Assembly (NCBI GenBank): GCA_000433335.1
Contig: HF996758.1
Coordinates: 23,869 to 29,635, forward strand
Reading direction: 5' to 3'
DNA from: Clostridium sp. CAG:1219
Lineage (GTDB): Bacteria; Bacillota; Clostridia; TANB77; CAG-465
Length of the DNA stretch: 5,767 bases
The position numbers and the translations under genes are program-made. Positions 4,609-5,767 of the stretch are shown piece by piece. The stretch's first letter is position 1. Every line of letters starts with the position of its first letter. The notes under the pieces are model-generated. The model worked only from the letters and a program-made list of their open reading frames with translations, searched no databases and was not told where the DNA came from.

Positions 4609-5767
4609 ACAAATGTTCTAAATGTAATAAACAAAAAAGTTAAAAATATAATTAATTTACATTCATATAAAAACAAATTTAATAAGATAAATTTTGCCAT
4701 AAATATAAATAAAATAGTTATATTTATGAGTGGAACTATCATATTACTTGTTTTATATTTTAATCCAAAATATATTTATTATATTTCAACAAATTTCAGA
4801 CAAGCAGAAACCTCATATAGTATAGCTAAAGCAAGTTTATCTTTATTTAGTATTTTTAATTCTAAAAACTATAAGGTTGAAGATATAGTAATAAATGAAG
4901 AAAATAATAAAAATGATAATATAGAAAATGTAAAAGAATATCATTCAGAATATGAAATATTAGATGATATGTGTAAAATAGAAGATGAGCTAAGTGTATT
5001 TAACTCAGTTGAGGCGACTAATATAACTGAAAATACATCTAGTATTCAAAGGGCATTTGTCGGTAATTTATCTATAATAAATTATTCATATAATAAAGAT
5101 ATAGATTATAGTAAATTGATATCTGACTCTAATATAATTTTAACTAAAAAAAGTGATAAAATTTTACTTTACAATACACATACATCAGAGTCTTATGCAA
5201 ATTCAGAAAAATTTACATTTGAGTATACTGGTACAAGGAGAACTACTGATGCAAATTATAATATGCTAAGAATAGCTAAAGAACTAAATAATAATTTAAA
5301 TGAAAAAGGGTTTAACTCAATTCAAGATACAACTCCGCATGATTATGGAACATATACTAGTGCATATGCAAAATCAAGAATTACTTTACAAAATGCTATT
5401 TCTTCTTATGGAGGATTTGGGCTTGCAATAGATGTACACAGAGATGCAATAGAAAATCTTGATTTTAGACCAACAGTAAATATTAGGGGAGTTGAAGTCG
5501 CAAGAATTATGTTTGTTATAGGAGCAGGAAGTAGAGATAATAAAAATCCTTATTTTGAAGATAATTTAAAACTTGCACTAAAGTTGCAGTATATAGGGGA
5601 AAAAATTTATCCGGGACTTTTTAGAACTATGTATATAAGAAATTCAATCTATAATCAAGATTTAAATAAATACTCTCTTTTAATAGAAGTAGGAGCTTCT
5701 GGAAATAGTATTGAAGAGGCTCAAATGGCTACAAGATGCATAACAAATTTATTAAATATAATTTATA
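4594..5767 (+). CDS. spoIIP: Stage II sporulation protein P (SpoIIP), peptidoglycan amidase/endopeptidase of engulfment (3' end cut by window edge)
   Basis: The visible 391 codons are open to the edge. SpoIIP acts with SpoIID and SpoIIM at the septum: it cleaves stem peptides and crosslinks of peptidoglycan, and the forespore is then engulfed. Seen here: a basic cytoplasmic N-terminus of about 40 residues, one membrane segment (about 41-57), a low-complexity Asn/Glu/Ile linker (about 85-170), then the catalytic domain with LLYNTHTSESY (191-201, H196), TPHDYGTYTSAYAKSR (247-262), GLAIDVHRDA (276-285, H282), VARIMFVIG (302-310), KIYPGLFRTMYIR (337-349), N354-Q355 and LLIEVGASGNSIEEA (362-376, E365). 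H196, H282 and E365 are in the positions of the conserved metal-site and catalytic residues. B. subtilis SpoIIP is about 401 residues, so only a few codons are missing. The ATG at 4594 has AGGAGA 13 bases away, which is long. An alternative in-frame ATG (codon 45, 4726) would start inside the membrane segment and has no good ribosome site. No sigma-E-like promoter was recognised. gpr, its neighbour in B. subtilis, is not upstream. Confidence 0.95.
   Translation, partial: MISFFTNVLNVINKKVKNIINLHSYKNKFNKINFAININKIVIFMSGTIILLVLYFNPKYIYYISTNFRQAETSYSIAKASLSLFSIFNSKNYKVEDIVINEENNKNDNIENVKEYHSEYEILDDMCKIEDELSVFNSVEATNITENTSSIQRAFVGNLSIINYSYNKDIDYSKLISDSNIILTKKSDKILLYNTHTSESYANSEKFTFEYTGTRRTTDANYNMLRIAKELNNNLNEKGFNSIQDTTPHDYGTYTSAYAKSRITLQNAISSYGGFGLAIDVHRDAIENLDFRPTVNIRGVEVARIMFVIGAGSRDNKNPYFEDNLKLALKLQYIGEKIYPGLFRTMYIRNSIYNQDLNKYSLLIEVGASGNSIEEAQMATRCITNLLNIIY

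Noticed and set aside
4515..4742. Minus-strand open frame of 75 codons across the DivIVA-like/spoIIP junction
   Set aside because: Hydrophobic shadow produced by AT-rich sequence, opposite the well-supported spoIIP start and hairpin.
1..5767. CRISPR arrays, insertion sequences, tRNA or rRNA genes
   Set aside because: No regularly spaced direct repeats, transposase-like frames, terminal inverted repeats or conserved RNA gene motifs were seen.

Overview
This is very AT-rich DNA with A/T-heavy codon use, strong GGAGG-type ribosome binding sites and three classes of endospore genes (spoVA, spoIIP, probable coat). It therefore comes from a spore-forming Bacillota, most likely a member of Clostridia. 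I cannot name the genus from the sequence alone.

Layout. On the minus strand, reading right to left from about 1973, lies a compact spoVAC-spoVAD-spoVAE operon. These genes encode the dipicolinic-acid (DPA) transport machinery of the inner forespore membrane. It is followed by the first 17 codons of another minus-strand gene, possibly a small spore-coat-type protein, which leaves the window at its left edge. From 2117 onward everything is on the plus strand: a 511-residue membrane-anchored beta-repeat (WG-like) protein of unknown function with its own promoter and terminator; the wreck of a type III toxin (ToxN/AbiQ-like) gene; a 140-residue DivIVA-domain coiled-coil protein with a very good sigma-A-type promoter; and spoIIP, the engulfment peptidoglycan hydrolase, cut by the right edge close to its natural end.

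How the genes fit together. SpoVAC/D/E load DPA into the forespore and release it on germination. SpoIIP degrades septal peptidoglycan during engulfment. A DivIVA-like protein directly upstream of spoIIP would suit a role at septa or poles, but that is inference. The WG-like protein may be an unrelated surface protein inserted between two sporulation blocks.

The two most unusual things are (1) a toxN/abiQ-type remnant with no start codon, an internal loss and a frameshift, fused right at the T-run of a terminator; and (2) a roughly 20-bp terminator-like hairpin between the DivIVA-like gene and spoIIP. Its apical loop exposes the only Shine-Dalgarno sequence of spoIIP and its 3' arm contains the spoIIP start codon.
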